DNA of 10,406 nucleotides from an uncultured bacterium (GTDB taxonomy: Bacteria > Spirochaetota > Spirochaetia > Sphaerochaetales > Sphaerochaetaceae), in NCBI GenBank assembly GCA_905215015.1, contig CAJMOS010000105.1:1-10406 (forward strand), in the 5' to 3' direction. The notes beneath the pieces are model-generated. The model was not told the origin of the DNA and did not search any database. It saw only the letters and a program-made list of their open reading frames with translations. Of the stretch, positions 1 to 7,533 are shown in pieces. Position 1 is the first letter of the stretch. Every line of letters begins with the position of its first letter. The position numbers and the translations under genes were made by a program.

Positions 1-43
1 CAGAGCGACGTGAGGGTCAGACCCAGATTAAAGAAGTAGTTGA

Positions 44-196
44 ACGCGCACTGCCAACTTCCTGTTATGGGACAGTGCCTACGCGGAACTCGCGTCTTAT
101 GAGAAACTCTGGCCGGATTGGGGCGATCGCGAGGTAGAACGACTCTGTGAGGACTACTGTGGCCGTACCCGGAAATTCGGAGGATTGAAAGGATGA
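44..196 (+). CDS. uppS: Undecaprenyl diphosphate synthase, C-terminal fragment (frame interrupted upstream)
   Basis: The open frame ending at TGA 194-196 reads (R)TANFLLWDSAYAEL, then LWPDW and finally RKFGG. These are hallmark C-terminal blocks of cis-prenyltransferases (SNFLLWQ.AYAEL, LWPDF, R.RRFGG). The enzyme condenses eight IPP units onto farnesyl-PP to give the C55 lipid carrier for cell-wall synthesis. The stop overlaps the cdsA start (ATGA), as in the uppS-cdsA pair of other bacteria. Oddity: going upstream, the same frame meets stops at 41-43, 29-31 and 11-13, so the RxGGE block that should immediately precede this segment is missing in frame. Frame 3 (3-43) is open and could be the continuation after a frameshift or deletion. 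I cannot tell a broken gene from an assembly error at the window edge. The identity of the C-terminal part is firm. Confidence 0.7.
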   Translation, partial: TRTANFLLWDSAYAELASYEKLWPDWGDREVERLCEDYCGRTRKFGGLKG

Positions 197-1029
197 GTTC
201 CTTGGCCAAACGTACGGCGACCACCCTGATTGGGGTTCCCGCCATATTCAGCTACATCTACTTTCTTCCCTACCTGCACCGTTTCGCCACCATGTTGCTG
301 ATTCTCGGAGCATCGCTGATCGGCTCCTACGAAATCGCCCACCTGCTGGAGAAGGGCACCGGCTACAAGATCGCCCTTCCCTTCTGGGTTCCGTCCCTGC
401 TGGTCGTCGCCACCTGGGTGGAGAGTTTTTGGCCACAGTGGCCGATCACCCATTTCTCCCTGATTGTCCTTGCCCTGCTTGGCTTCGGAATCGAGATCTT
501 CAACGGGATCGGGGACAACTTCAAGGGATCCCTCTCCCGGATTCTCGGCTGGTCTTTCCTGCTGGTCTACCCCAACTACCTCTTCACCTTCCTGGTGAGG
601 ATCTGCCAGTTCGAGCACAGCGTGGTCCTGCTGATCCTTTATTTCTCCTTTGTCTTCGCCAACGACATCTTCGCCTTCATCTTCGGCATGTGGCTCGGCG
701 GCTCGAACAAGGGAATCCTGAAGGTCAGCCCCAACAAGAGCATCGCGGGATTCATTGGCGGACATGCCATGAGCATCATCTGGTGTGTCGCGACCTGTCT
801 GATTGCCGCCAAATGGATACCGGTGTGGAAGGTGGTGCTGATGGGGGCTGTCTGTTCCACCACCGCCAATATCGGAGACCTGATCGAGAGCGTCATCAAG
901 CGCTCTGTCGGTGTCAAGGATAGCGGCAACGTCATTCCAGGACGCGGCGGCATCCTGGACTCGATCGATTCCCTGCTCGCGACGGCACCGGTCTTCTGGT
1001 TGCTCTGCGAGCTGCTCTCCCTTGCATGA
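193..1029 (+). CDS. cdsA: Phosphatidate cytidylyltransferase (CDP-diacylglycerol synthase)
   Basis: A 278-residue polytopic inner-membrane enzyme that makes CDP-diacylglycerol from CTP and phosphatidic acid, the branch point of phospholipid synthesis. Most of the protein is hydrophobic segments. The family signature lies at residues 233-260: S-x-x-K-R (S233, K236, R237), K242-D243, then PGRGGILDSIDS with D256 and D259 as the expected metal-binding aspartates. The usual PGHGG is PGRGG here, and the Arg of the common LDR-D motif is Ser. The length fits the family. The ATG lies inside the uppS stop (ATGA), with GGAGG nine bases upstream. The gene ends in another ATGA overlap with dxr, so translation is probably coupled along uppS-cdsA-dxr-rseP. 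Confidence 0.95.
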   Translation: MSSLAKRTATTLIGVPAIFSYIYFLPYLHRFATMLLILGASLIGSYEIAHLLEKGTGYKIALPFWVPSLLVVATWVESFWPQWPITHFSLIVLALLGFGIEIFNGIGDNFKGSLSRILGWSFLLVYPNYLFTFLVRICQFEHSVVLLILYFSFVFANDIFAFIFGMWLGGSNKGILKVSPNKSIAGFIGGHAMSIIWCVATCLIAAKWIPVWKVVLMGAVCSTTANIGDLIESVIKRSVGVKDSGNVIPGRGGILDSIDSLLATAPVFWLLCELLSLA

Positions 1030-2120
1030 GACGCGTCATCATCCTCGGGGCCACCGGATCGATCGGCACCACCGCGCTTGGCGCGATCAGGACCCATCAT
1101 CTTCCGCTGAAGGTGGTGGGTCTTTCCGCACATGCGCGGGAATCGCAGCTGGAGGCGCTGGGAAAGGAGTTCGGTGCCCGCACCGTCCTCATCCCCGAGG
1201 GGGACTTCTCCGGCCTGAAGGCGATGCTGGAAAGCACGGATGCCGATATCGTGCTGAACGGAATCAGCGGTTTCGCTGGTCTTTCCGCCAGCATGCTGGC
1301 CTTGGAAAGCGGCAAGGACCTCGCCCTGGCGAACAAGGAAAGCGTCGTCTGCGGCGCTTCCTTCCTTTTTGCGACCGCCAGGCGCCTTGGCCGCTCCATC
1401 ATCCCGGTGGACAGCGAGCACAGCGCCATCTACGAGCTTCTGCGGAACCAGCCGGCCGGGCAGGTCGACCATCTGGTCATCACCGCCAGCGGAGGGCCTT
1501 TCCGGAACACCCCCAAGGAGGAACTGGCACACGTGGACGTCGAGCGGGCGCTCCACCACCCCACCTGGAAGATGGGGCCGAAGATCACCATCGACAGCGC
1601 CACCCTCGCCAACAAGGCGATGGAGGTGATCGAGGCAAGCGGACTGTTCGGGTTCGCGCCGGAACGGATCGAGGTGGTCGTCCATCCGCAGAGCATCGTC
1701 CACTCGATGATCCGCATGCGTAGCGGCGCTGTCTACGCGCAGATGGGGAACCCGGACATGAGCCTTCCCATCATCAACGCCCTGCTTCCTGGAACCACGG
1801 CCCCGCTGGTGAAGCCTTTGGATTTCACCAACCTGAGCCTGACATTCGAGAAGCCGGACATGGACAGGTTCCCGCTTCTCGCCCTGGCCTGGGACATCCT
1901 CCGCGAGGGGGGCTCGAAGGCAATCGCCTTCAACGCCGCCGACGAAGTGGCTGTCTGGTCCTTCCTACGGAAAGAAATCGGCTTTACCGATATCCAGAGG
2001 GTGGTCAGCGAAGTGGTCTCGCGCTCTGAGGATCCAGCCCCGAAGGATTTGGCGGAGGCCGTCGAGCTCGACGGCAAGCTGCGAAGCCTTGCGAGGGACC
2101 TATGCTCGCGTCTCTGCTAA
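1026..2120 (+). CDS. dxr: 1-deoxy-D-xylulose 5-phosphate reductoisomerase
   Basis: A 364-residue cytoplasmic enzyme that converts DXP to MEP with NADPH, the committed step of the MEP isoprenoid pathway. The N-terminal nucleotide-binding loop GATGSIG is at residues 8-14, and LANKE lies near residue 103. The metal ligands sit in DSEHS (D129, E131). The substrate loop SGGPFR starts at S155. The block HPTWKMGPK.T.DSATLANKAMEV carries H178, W181, N196, K197 and E200, which align with E. coli H209, W212, N227, K228 and E231 at a constant offset of 31. All catalytic residues are therefore present. It is shorter than E. coli Dxr (398 residues), mostly at the C terminus. The start overlaps the cdsA stop and has little Shine-Dalgarno of its own, implying translational coupling. 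The last 19 bases overlap rseP. Its product feeds IPP to UppS, encoded at the start of the same cluster. Confidence 0.97.
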   Translation: MRRVIILGATGSIGTTALGAIRTHHLPLKVVGLSAHARESQLEALGKEFGARTVLIPEGDFSGLKAMLESTDADIVLNGISGFAGLSASMLALESGKDLALANKESVVCGASFLFATARRLGRSIIPVDSEHSAIYELLRNQPAGQVDHLVITASGGPFRNTPKEELAHVDVERALHHPTWKMGPKITIDSATLANKAMEVIEASGLFGFAPERIEVVVHPQSIVHSMIRMRSGAVYAQMGNPDMSLPIINALLPGTTAPLVKPLDFTNLSLTFEKPDMDRFPLLALAWDILREGGSKAIAFNAADEVAVWSFLRKEIGFTDIQRVVSEVVSRSEDPAPKDLAEAVELDGKLRSLARDLCSRLC

Positions 2121-3439
2121 GACTTGCCATCGGTCTCACCGGCATCGGCTTTGTGGTGGTGATCCATGAAATCGGGCACCTTGCCGCCGCCCGGGCATCC
2201 GGCATCATCGTCGAGGTCTTCTCGGTCGGCATGGGGCCCAGACTGGCCGGATGGCAGATCGGGAACACCGAGTTCCGCATCTCCCTGCTACCCATCGGCG
2301 GCTACTGCCGCATGAAGGGTGCGGACGACCTTGCCCGGGCGTTGGAGATGCGCCACTCCTCCTTCGACAACGCCGAGGAGGGGTCGCTGTTCGCCGTCAC
2401 GCCGATGAGGCGGGTAGTCACCTATGCCGCGGGCCCGCTGTGCAACTTTCTTGCCGCCATCCTGATCTTCTCCATCCTGGGCGCCATGCCGCAGCGCATC
2501 GTCAGCACCCCTGCCAGGGTGGTGACGGTCAACGACTACCCCTCGCTCTTCAGTCCGGCGACGAGCAACGCCTATGACGCGGGAATCCGCAGCGGGGACC
2601 TGGTCACCGCTTTCGACGGACAGCCCGTCGAGGACTGGCAGCAGCTGGAGATGATGCTCGGACAAGCGGAGAAAGGACTCCATACCTTCGGCATAAGCCG
2701 GGATGGAATACAGCTGGACATCCAGGCGTCGAGCGACGAGACGGGACGCTGGGGGCTCGCCAACGAGATCAGGCCGGTGGTCGGCTATGTGCAGACATCA
2801 AGCGACGAATACAAGGCAGGCTTGCGGGCGGGCGACCAGATTGTCATGGCTGGCGGCTACCCGGTGGAGAACAACTACGACCTGACCGAAATCCTATCCA
2901 GGGCCCATACCGTGCGCCTCGAGGTAATCCGTAGGGGCGGGCATCAGACCATCTCGTTCCCCGCCCAGCCGGAAGCCGTCTACCACTTCTCGCTCGAAGG
3001 TGGATACAAGATCCTGCCCGGCCGTTTCTCCCCGCTCCAGGGAGTCAGGATGACCATCCAGCAGACTCGGGAAATGGTCTCGACGCTGGTTTCGATCGTC
3101 ACTGGCAGGAGACGGGATGTGCGTCAGGAATTGACCGGCATGGGACGCGCCGCCTTGATGATCGGGACAATCACGGTCGAGGGGTTGCAACAGCACGCCG
3201 ACGTGGGACTGAAGGGATTCTGGTATCTGATGGCGATCGTGAGCCTTTCGCTGGCAATCAGCAACCTGATTCCCCTTCCCGCCTTTGACGGCTCGCAGAT
3301 CGTGCTGGCGCTCTGGGAACAGGTCTCCGGTGGACGCGTCAGTCCGCGCGTCTGGTGGGGCATCCAGCTGGCGGGATGGCTGATGGTCGGCACCATCATG
3401 CTCGTCATGACGCTGCTCGACCTCAGGCACATGCTGTGA
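2102..3439 (+). CDS. rseP: Site-2-type intramembrane zinc metalloprotease (RseP/M50 family)
   Basis: A 445-residue membrane protease that cleaves transmembrane segments of regulatory or signal-peptide substrates. The first membrane segment carries HEIGH (H22, E23, H26), the zinc-binding HExxH. The second half of the active site, NLIPLPAFDG, spans N388 to about G397, with D396 as the third zinc ligand; this is the NxxPxPxxDG motif. Between them are a second membrane segment (about 104-130, with AAGPLCN) and two PDZ domains, about 140-215 (AGIRSGD) and 225-300 (AGLRAGD). Further membrane segments lie at about 368-395 and 417-440. The length matches E. coli RseP (450). The start overlaps the dxr 3' end by 19 bases, with GAGGG just upstream. 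No anti-sigma factor is encoded here, so the substrate is unknown. Its stop lies 4 bases from the stop of the convergent dnaB. Confidence 0.95.
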   Translation: MLASLLRLAIGLTGIGFVVVIHEIGHLAAARASGIIVEVFSVGMGPRLAGWQIGNTEFRISLLPIGGYCRMKGADDLARALEMRHSSFDNAEEGSLFAVTPMRRVVTYAAGPLCNFLAAILIFSILGAMPQRIVSTPARVVTVNDYPSLFSPATSNAYDAGIRSGDLVTAFDGQPVEDWQQLEMMLGQAEKGLHTFGISRDGIQLDIQASSDETGRWGLANEIRPVVGYVQTSSDEYKAGLRAGDQIVMAGGYPVENNYDLTEILSRAHTVRLEVIRRGGHQTISFPAQPEAVYHFSLEGGYKILPGRFSPLQGVRMTIQQTREMVSTLVSIVTGRRRDVRQELTGMGRAALMIGTITVEGLQQHADVGLKGFWYLMAIVSLSLAISNLIPLPAFDGSQIVLALWEQVSGGRVSPRVWWGIQLAGWLMVGTIMLVMTLLDLRHML

Positions 3440-3443
3440 CCTG

Positions 3444-4808
3444 CTAGGCGTTGGTGCTGTTGGCCGGCGTATAGCTGCTGGCCTTCTCCAGATTATGGAA
3501 TTTGACGATAGCTCCCTTGAAGGCGATCTTGGTCACGCCCGTCTCTCCATTACGGTTCTTGGCGACGATCAGGGAGGTCTCTTCGATCGGTTTGCGCTGC
3601 TCTCCTTCCTTGGGGCGGGCGCGGTGCAGCAGCAAGACGACGTCGGCGTCCTGCTCGATGGATCCGGAATCACGCAGGTTGGAAAGCTTTGGCTCCTGGT
3701 CCTCTGCCTCCCGGCTGACCTGGCAAAGCACGACAATCGGGATGTCCAGCTCGCGCGCCAGCTGCTTGATCTGGCGGCTTACCTTGCTGATCCAGTTGAA
3801 GCGCTCGTCACCCGCATTCTGCTCATCCGGCTCGATCAGGCCCATGTAGTCGATGAAGATGATCTGGACATCGCTCTTCAGCTTCATCTGGTGCGCCTGG
3901 GCCCTGAGGTCCATCAGCTTCATGTTGGCGACATCCTGGATGAAGAGCTGCTTGGTGTAGAGATCGCCCATGGCATCGATGATGCGGCTAGACTCGTCGT
4001 TGGTGAAGGTGCGGCGCAAAATGTGGCTGAACGGAACCCCGCTGAGGGCGGAGAGCAGACGGCAGCCAATGGAGCGGACCGGCATTTCCAGGGAGAAGAA
4101 TCCGACCCGGACGCCGCTCATCGTCATGTTCAGGGCGATTGAGAGGGCGAATGCGGTCTTACCGATGGATGGACGGGCGCCGATGACCGTCATTTCCTGC
4201 TTGCGGAACCCTCCGGTCACATCATCCAGGTAGGTGAAGCCGCTCATCAGGCCGGTCTCCAGCGACTGCTGGGGGTCGACCACCTTGTAGACCTCGTCCA
4301 TCACCTTTTGCATGTCGCTGTACTGGGCGCCCGTACTGCCGTCGACGGCAAGCCGGCCAAGATCGGTCTGGGCGTCGTTCAGGATCGTCTGGATGTCGGA
4401 CGGGTCGTCAAAGCACTTGTCCCGGAGCGAGCTGGCGAACACAGTCGCCTTGCGGCGGCGGGAGCAGTCCTTGATGGCTTTGGCATAGAACTGGGCGTTG
4501 CCGCTCAGCGCAGCGCGGTCGCCCGTGGAAAGCTCGGCAAGATAGGCCGCACCCCCGCACTCCTCGATCCGTCCATTCGAGAGAAGGAACGTGATCAGCG
4601 ACTGCAGGTCCAGGGTGCGGTTCCGCTCTTGCTCCTTGAAATCGAGCATCGCGGTATAGATGGCCTGGTGGCTCTTCTGGTAGAAGTCCTCCGCGCGAAG
4701 CACGGTGGAGACCTCATCGAGAAGAGTCGACTCCATGATGAGAATGCCGAGAAGCGCTTTCTCGGCATTCAGATCCTGCGGGGGCACCCGGCCAGCTATA
4801 TCCGACAT
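3444..4808 (-). CDS. dnaB: Replicative DNA helicase DnaB
   Basis: A 454-residue hexameric 5'-3' helicase that unwinds DNA at the replication fork. The N-terminal domain (about 1-105) begins with the typical PPQDLNAEKALLG.. stretch, where the primase-interacting helical domain lies. A linker leads to the RecA-like motor: Walker A GARPSIGKT at 210-218 (K217), catalytic Glu in FFSLEMP, Walker B IIFIDYMGL (D320), and the LRDSGSIEQDADVVLLLHR block that includes DnaB motif H4. There is no intein or frameshift. It is the last gene of the rpsF-ssb-rpsR-(DUF2232)-rplI-dnaB operon, starting 3 bases after the rplI stop, so its ribosome-binding region is inside rplI coding sequence. Pairing of dnaB with rplI is widespread in bacteria. 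Confidence 0.97.
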   Translation of the reverse strand: MSDIAGRVPPQDLNAEKALLGILIMESTLLDEVSTVLRAEDFYQKSHQAIYTAMLDFKEQERNRTLDLQSLITFLLSNGRIEECGGAAYLAELSTGDRAALSGNAQFYAKAIKDCSRRRKATVFASSLRDKCFDDPSDIQTILNDAQTDLGRLAVDGSTGAQYSDMQKVMDEVYKVVDPQQSLETGLMSGFTYLDDVTGGFRKQEMTVIGARPSIGKTAFALSIALNMTMSGVRVGFFSLEMPVRSIGCRLLSALSGVPFSHILRRTFTNDESSRIIDAMGDLYTKQLFIQDVANMKLMDLRAQAHQMKLKSDVQIIFIDYMGLIEPDEQNAGDERFNWISKVSRQIKQLARELDIPIVVLCQVSREAEDQEPKLSNLRDSGSIEQDADVVLLLHRARPKEGEQRKPIEETSLIVAKNRNGETGVTKIAFKGAIVKFHNLEKASSYTPANSTNA

Positions 4809-4811
4809 GGA

Positions 4812-5408
4812 TTAGTTCTCAGCCGGCTGCTCTTCAGCGGCGGGAGCGGCTTCCTCGGCCTTCGGAGCCTCCTCAGCAACGGCGGCTTCTTCAGCCTTCG
4901 CGGCCTCGGCGGCGGCTTTGGCGGCAGCCTCTTCAGCGGCCTTCTTCTCAGCCTTCAGCTCGGCCTCGCTCTTGACGAACAGGGTGACGATGCTGAAGTC
5001 GCTCTCGTACAGATGGACGCGGACCTCGTACTTGCCAGTCATCTTGATGGCATGGGTCGGGACCTCGAGCTTCTTGCGCTCGACGGTGATTCCCTGCTTC
5101 GCGAGGGCGTCCTGAACCATCTGGCTGGTGACGGAACCGAAAAGCTTGCCACTCTCGCCGGCGGAGACGACCAAGGTGATGGTCATGCCTTCCAGCTTCT
5201 CCTTCATGGACGCGCTGGCGGCTCTCTTCTCTTCCTTGCGCTTCTCAATGGCGGCGGCACGCGCCTTCACGATGGCAAGGTTGCCAGGGGTGTAGGGCAT
5301 TGCGGCTTTGGTCGGCAGCAGGTAGTTGCGACCATAACCGTCTCTCACGGTCACGACATCTCCCTCTTCTCCGAGGTTGTTCACATCCTGATTCAGAATG
5401 ACTTTCAT
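4812..5408 (-). CDS. rplI: Large-subunit ribosomal protein bL9 with long Ala/Glu-rich C-terminal tail
   Basis: Residues 1-148 form a standard bL9. The N-terminal RNA-binding domain starts MKVILNQDVNNLG and contains GYGRNYLLP (L9 signature); then come the long connecting helix and a C-terminal domain with KLFGSVT and VPTHAIKMTGKYEV. L9 binds 23S rRNA near the base of the L1 stalk and projects from the ribosome. Bacterial L9 usually ends near residue 150. Here about 50 more residues follow (150-198), made almost only of Ala, Glu, Lys and Pro with net negative charge. AAGGAG lies 8 bases before the ATG, which overlaps the stop of the upstream membrane-protein gene (ATGA). Confidence 0.97.
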   Translation of the reverse strand: MKVILNQDVNNLGEEGDVVTVRDGYGRNYLLPTKAAMPYTPGNLAIVKARAAAIEKRKEEKRAASASMKEKLEGMTITLVVSAGESGKLFGSVTSQMVQDALAKQGITVERKKLEVPTHAIKMTGKYEVRVHLYESDFSIVTLFVKSEAELKAEKKAAEEAAAKAAAEAAKAEEAAVAEEAPKAEEAAPAAEEQPAEN

Positions 5409-6379
5409 TTCACTAACTCCTTAGGTTTTCGATATTGTATCCATGTTTCGGTGACTCCCAACAGGGGAATCACGCACATCAACAACGTGTTTACCAACGG
5501 TACCAACGCCATGATGATGAAGAGTCTCCAAAACAGACTCCCTGCACTGAGGGGACCCCGCAAGCGGCTCCGGTAGAGCATGATCGCGAATCCCTGGATC
5601 CCGTAGACAAGCGTGACGCTGCCGGCAAGGTTGACCAGAATCGCCATCACCTTGTAGGAGCTGTGGGAGAAATAGCCGAAGCAGACCGCAAGCCAAAGAC
5701 CCAAGAAGACCCAGATGCAATTGTCCGCGACGTGGAAACCGGCTATCCGCTCCGAAAGGGCATCATCCTGCCGCCTGGCCATGGTGAGCGCGATGAACTC
5801 GTTCAGTCCAGCGAACAGCATGACCAGCGGGACAAGCAGACACCCCAGCCCCATCACGATGGCGCGGTAGAACTGCGCCAAGTGCTGGGAGAGCAACTCC
5901 CCTTCCGCCCCATCCGTCAGCCCCAGTTGGGAGAAGAGGGAGATGAACTGGCCCTGCATCGCTGCATCGACCTTCATCACCGTCTCCCCGCCATGGGTCA
6001 GAAAGATGAGGAACCCAAGTGCCGCCAAAGCTCCCAGAGAAGCTCCGGCCAGGTATCGTCTCATCATCGATTTTCCGTCCAACGATACCCAGACAAGGGC
6101 GGAAATCCAAAGTACAGTCGGAAGAAACACCGAGATGCAAACCGCTATGATTCCCGCTTCACTCACCAAGGCATGTCTGCCCTGGAAGATGCCGGCAGCC
6201 ACGGCGAGCAGGCCGGCGGCAACCACGGGGACGTAGCGTCTCGCACCATGGGCGGGCTCACAGACCGCCAAGACCGGAACCAGATAGAAAACGTTCAGGA
6301 TGTCCAGCCGGGCGAAGAGGAATGAGACCCCTATCGCGAGCAAGCATTCCAGGAACGGACGGTTCCGCATGTCAGTCAT
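5405..6379 (-). CDS. Polytopic membrane protein, DUF2232/YybS-like
   Basis: About 324 residues, rich in hydrophobic segments, with roughly eight predicted membrane spans (for example FLECLLAIGVSFLFA, a span ending LLAVAAGIF, LGALAALGFLIFL, AIVMGLGCLLVPLVMLFAGL, IWVFLGLWLAVCFGYF, LVYGIQGFAIMLY and ALVPLVNTLLMCVIPLL). Its length, topology and place between rpsR and rplI match the DUF2232 (YybS) family, found beside rplI and dnaB in Firmicutes as well. Function is unknown. Start choice: the frame is open to TTG 6391, directly after the rpsR stop. I prefer ATG 6379, which has GGTGG five bases upstream; ATG 6370 is a further possibility. The stop overlaps the rplI start (ATGA), so the two are probably coupled. 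The family call rests on context and topology more than on a sequence motif. Confidence 0.85.
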   Translation of the reverse strand: MTDMRNRPFLECLLAIGVSFLFARLDILNVFYLVPVLAVCEPAHGARRYVPVVAAGLLAVAAGIFQGRHALVSEAGIIAVCISVFLPTVLWISALVWVSLDGKSMMRRYLAGASLGALAALGFLIFLTHGGETVMKVDAAMQGQFISLFSQLGLTDGAEGELLSQHLAQFYRAIVMGLGCLLVPLVMLFAGLNEFIALTMARRQDDALSERIAGFHVADNCIWVFLGLWLAVCFGYFSHSSYKVMAILVNLAGSVTLVYGIQGFAIMLYRSRLRGPLSAGSLFWRLFIIMALVPLVNTLLMCVIPLLGVTETWIQYRKPKELVK

Positions 6380-6391
6380 GCGAGCCACCAA

Positions 6392-6706
6392 TCAAAACTG
6401 CTTCTCGAAGGGCAGGTACGCCAGGACTCTGGCCTTCTTGATCTCCGCGGTCAGCTTTCTCTGGTGCTTCGCGCAGCACCCGGTGATTCTGGCCGGAAGG
6501 ATCTTGCCCCTCTCGGTGGTGAAGCGGCGAAGCTGGTCCGGGTTCTTGTAGTCCGGCTCCTGATGCTGGGAGCAGAATCTGCAGACCTTCTTCTTGAACA
6601 TCGGCTTGCCGCCACGAAGGCCACCCTTGCGGTCGAACTTGCCGGCCTTGTCCATGCCCTCGTCTTTATCTTCCATCATTTCATCTTTATCTTCATTCTC
6701 GTTCAT
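6392..6706 (-). CDS. rpsR: Small-subunit ribosomal protein bS18, four-cysteine form with acidic N-terminal extension
   Basis: A 104-residue bS18. The core (about 37-104) has the conserved blocks DYKNPDQLRRF, ERGKILPARITG and AKHQRKL..EIKKARVLAYLPF. S18 pairs with S6 on the platform of the 30S subunit. Four cysteines (C42, C45 in CRFC; C77, C78 in GCC) suggest the zinc-binding variant; E. coli S18 lacks this set. Residues 1-22 are strongly acidic (repeated DKDE and EDK, with several Met), unusual for a ribosomal protein. This start is chosen over internal ATGs because AAGGAG lies 7 bases before ATG 6706. The gene is 15 bases downstream of ssb. Confidence 0.96.
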   Translation of the reverse strand: MNENEDKDEMMEDKDEGMDKAGKFDRKGGLRGGKPMFKKKVCRFCSQHQEPDYKNPDQLRRFTTERGKILPARITGCCAKHQRKLTAEIKKARVLAYLPFEKQF

Positions 6707-6721
6707 GTGTTATCTCCTTGC

Positions 6722-7216
6722 TTAGAATGGAATGTCGTCATCATCGAACTGCTCGACACCCGAAGCCATCTGGGGCTGCGGCTGGGCTGGCGCCGCGGGG
6801 GCGCTGGCCTGCTGCTGCGTGTATGGCCTCTGCGAATAGCCCTGCGCGCCGGAATCTCCTTGCGCGGGAGCGCCACCGTCCTGGCGGCCGCCGACCAGTT
6901 GCAGGGAATTCACTGCAATCTCCACTCTGTTGCGGGTCTGACCGTCCTGTCCATTCCAGCGATCCTGTCTCAGCTCGCCTTGGATGGCAACCTGTCTTCC
7001 CTTCTTCAGGTAGTTTGCCATGGTCTGGGCGCTTTTGCCGAACAGGGAGCAATCGAAGAAGTTCGCCTCGTCTTCCCAGTTGCCGTCCGCCGTCCTCTTT
7101 CTCCGGTTGACCGCAATCGAGAAACGCAAGATCCCGTTCCCGCTCTGCGTCATGCGCAGCTCGCTGTCACGAGTAAGGCGTCCCACCATCGCCACCATAT
7201 TCAAATCGCCTGCCAT
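6722..7216 (-). CDS. ssb: Single-stranded DNA-binding protein
   Basis: A 164-residue SSB. The OB fold covers about 1-110 (MVGRLTRDSELR, FSIAVNRR, FFDCSLFGK.AQ..ANYLKKG, VAIQGELRQDRW, VEIAVNSLQLVGG). A Gln/Ala/Pro/Gly-rich disordered linker (about 111-153) leads to the conserved acidic tip FDDDDIPF (157-164), which docks replication and repair proteins. SSB coats single-stranded DNA at forks. A G-rich Shine-Dalgarno-like run (AAAGGGGGAA) precedes the ATG. Location between rpsF and rpsR is the classic arrangement, so SSB is co-expressed with S6, S18, L9 and DnaB here. Confidence 0.97.
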   Translation of the reverse strand: MAGDLNMVAMVGRLTRDSELRMTQSGNGILRFSIAVNRRKRTADGNWEDEANFFDCSLFGKSAQTMANYLKKGRQVAIQGELRQDRWNGQDGQTRNRVEIAVNSLQLVGGRQDGGAPAQGDSGAQGYSQRPYTQQQASAPAAPAQPQPQMASGVEQFDDDDIPF

Positions 7217-7247
7217 AGGATTCCCCCTTTCGATGATCTGGTCCCGA

Positions 7248-7529
7248 TCAGTTGCTCTTGTTGACGAACAGGAACTTCAGGACACTGTTGTGCAGGACCA
7301 GCTTGCGCTCCAAGCCCTGGATCTGGGCGGGGTCGGCCTGCATCTCGAAGTAGACGTAATGTCCCTTGTCCTGTTTCTTGATGACATAGGCCAGCATTCT
7401 GACGCCCATATCATCCTGTTTGGTGATTTCTGCCTTGGCGGTGGCCAGCATGGCGGTCACATCTTCCAGGCCTTGCTTGAACTTCTCTTCGTCTGCGTCG
7501 AAGATGACGGTGAACTCATAATTTCTCAT
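7248..7529 (-). CDS. rpsF: Small-subunit ribosomal protein bS6
   Basis: A 93-residue bS6 starting MRNYEFTVIFDAD, with the typical GVRMLAYVIKKQDKGHYVYFEM core and a central-loop/C-terminal region ending KFLFVNKSN. It forms a heterodimer with S18 that binds 16S rRNA in the central domain. The length is normal. The Shine-Dalgarno is near perfect (TAAGGAGG, 5 bases before the ATG) but lies inside a predicted leader hairpin (see 7534-7577). It is the first gene of the operon, with a sigma-70-type promoter about 60 bases upstream. Confidence 0.96.
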   Translation of the reverse strand: MRNYEFTVIFDADEEKFKQGLEDVTAMLATAKAEITKQDDMGVRMLAYVIKKQDKGHYVYFEMQADPAQIQGLERKLVLHNSVLKFLFVNKSN

Positions 7530-7533
7530 GGTT

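Noticed and set aside
639..1703. Long minus-strand ORF (354 codons) opposite cdsA and dxr
   Set aside because: It is antisense to two genes with all catalytic motifs. Its sequence is low-quality (rich in Arg, Gly, Asp, His) with no family resemblance, as expected from high-GC3 shadow frames.
3459..3485. GGCC...GGCC inverted repeat past the rseP stop as a terminator
   Set aside because: Only about four base pairs with a long loop and no T-run; it lies within dnaB coding sequence.
4308..5576. Plus-strand ORF of 422 codons opposite dnaB and rplI
   Set aside because: It spans the junction of two certain genes in antisense. The Leu/Gly-rich repeats are the complement of the Ala/Glu-rich L9 tail. 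There is no Shine-Dalgarno.
5435..6325. Plus-strand ORF of 296 codons opposite the membrane protein
   Set aside because: It is a hydrophilic shadow of a hydrophobic polytopic protein. The minus-strand gene fits the operon by ATGA overlap.
6380..6391. TTG 6391 as start of the DUF2232-like protein
   Set aside because: It directly follows the rpsR stop with only a poor ribosome binding site. ATG 6379 has GGTGG at usable spacing. Not excluded, only less likely.
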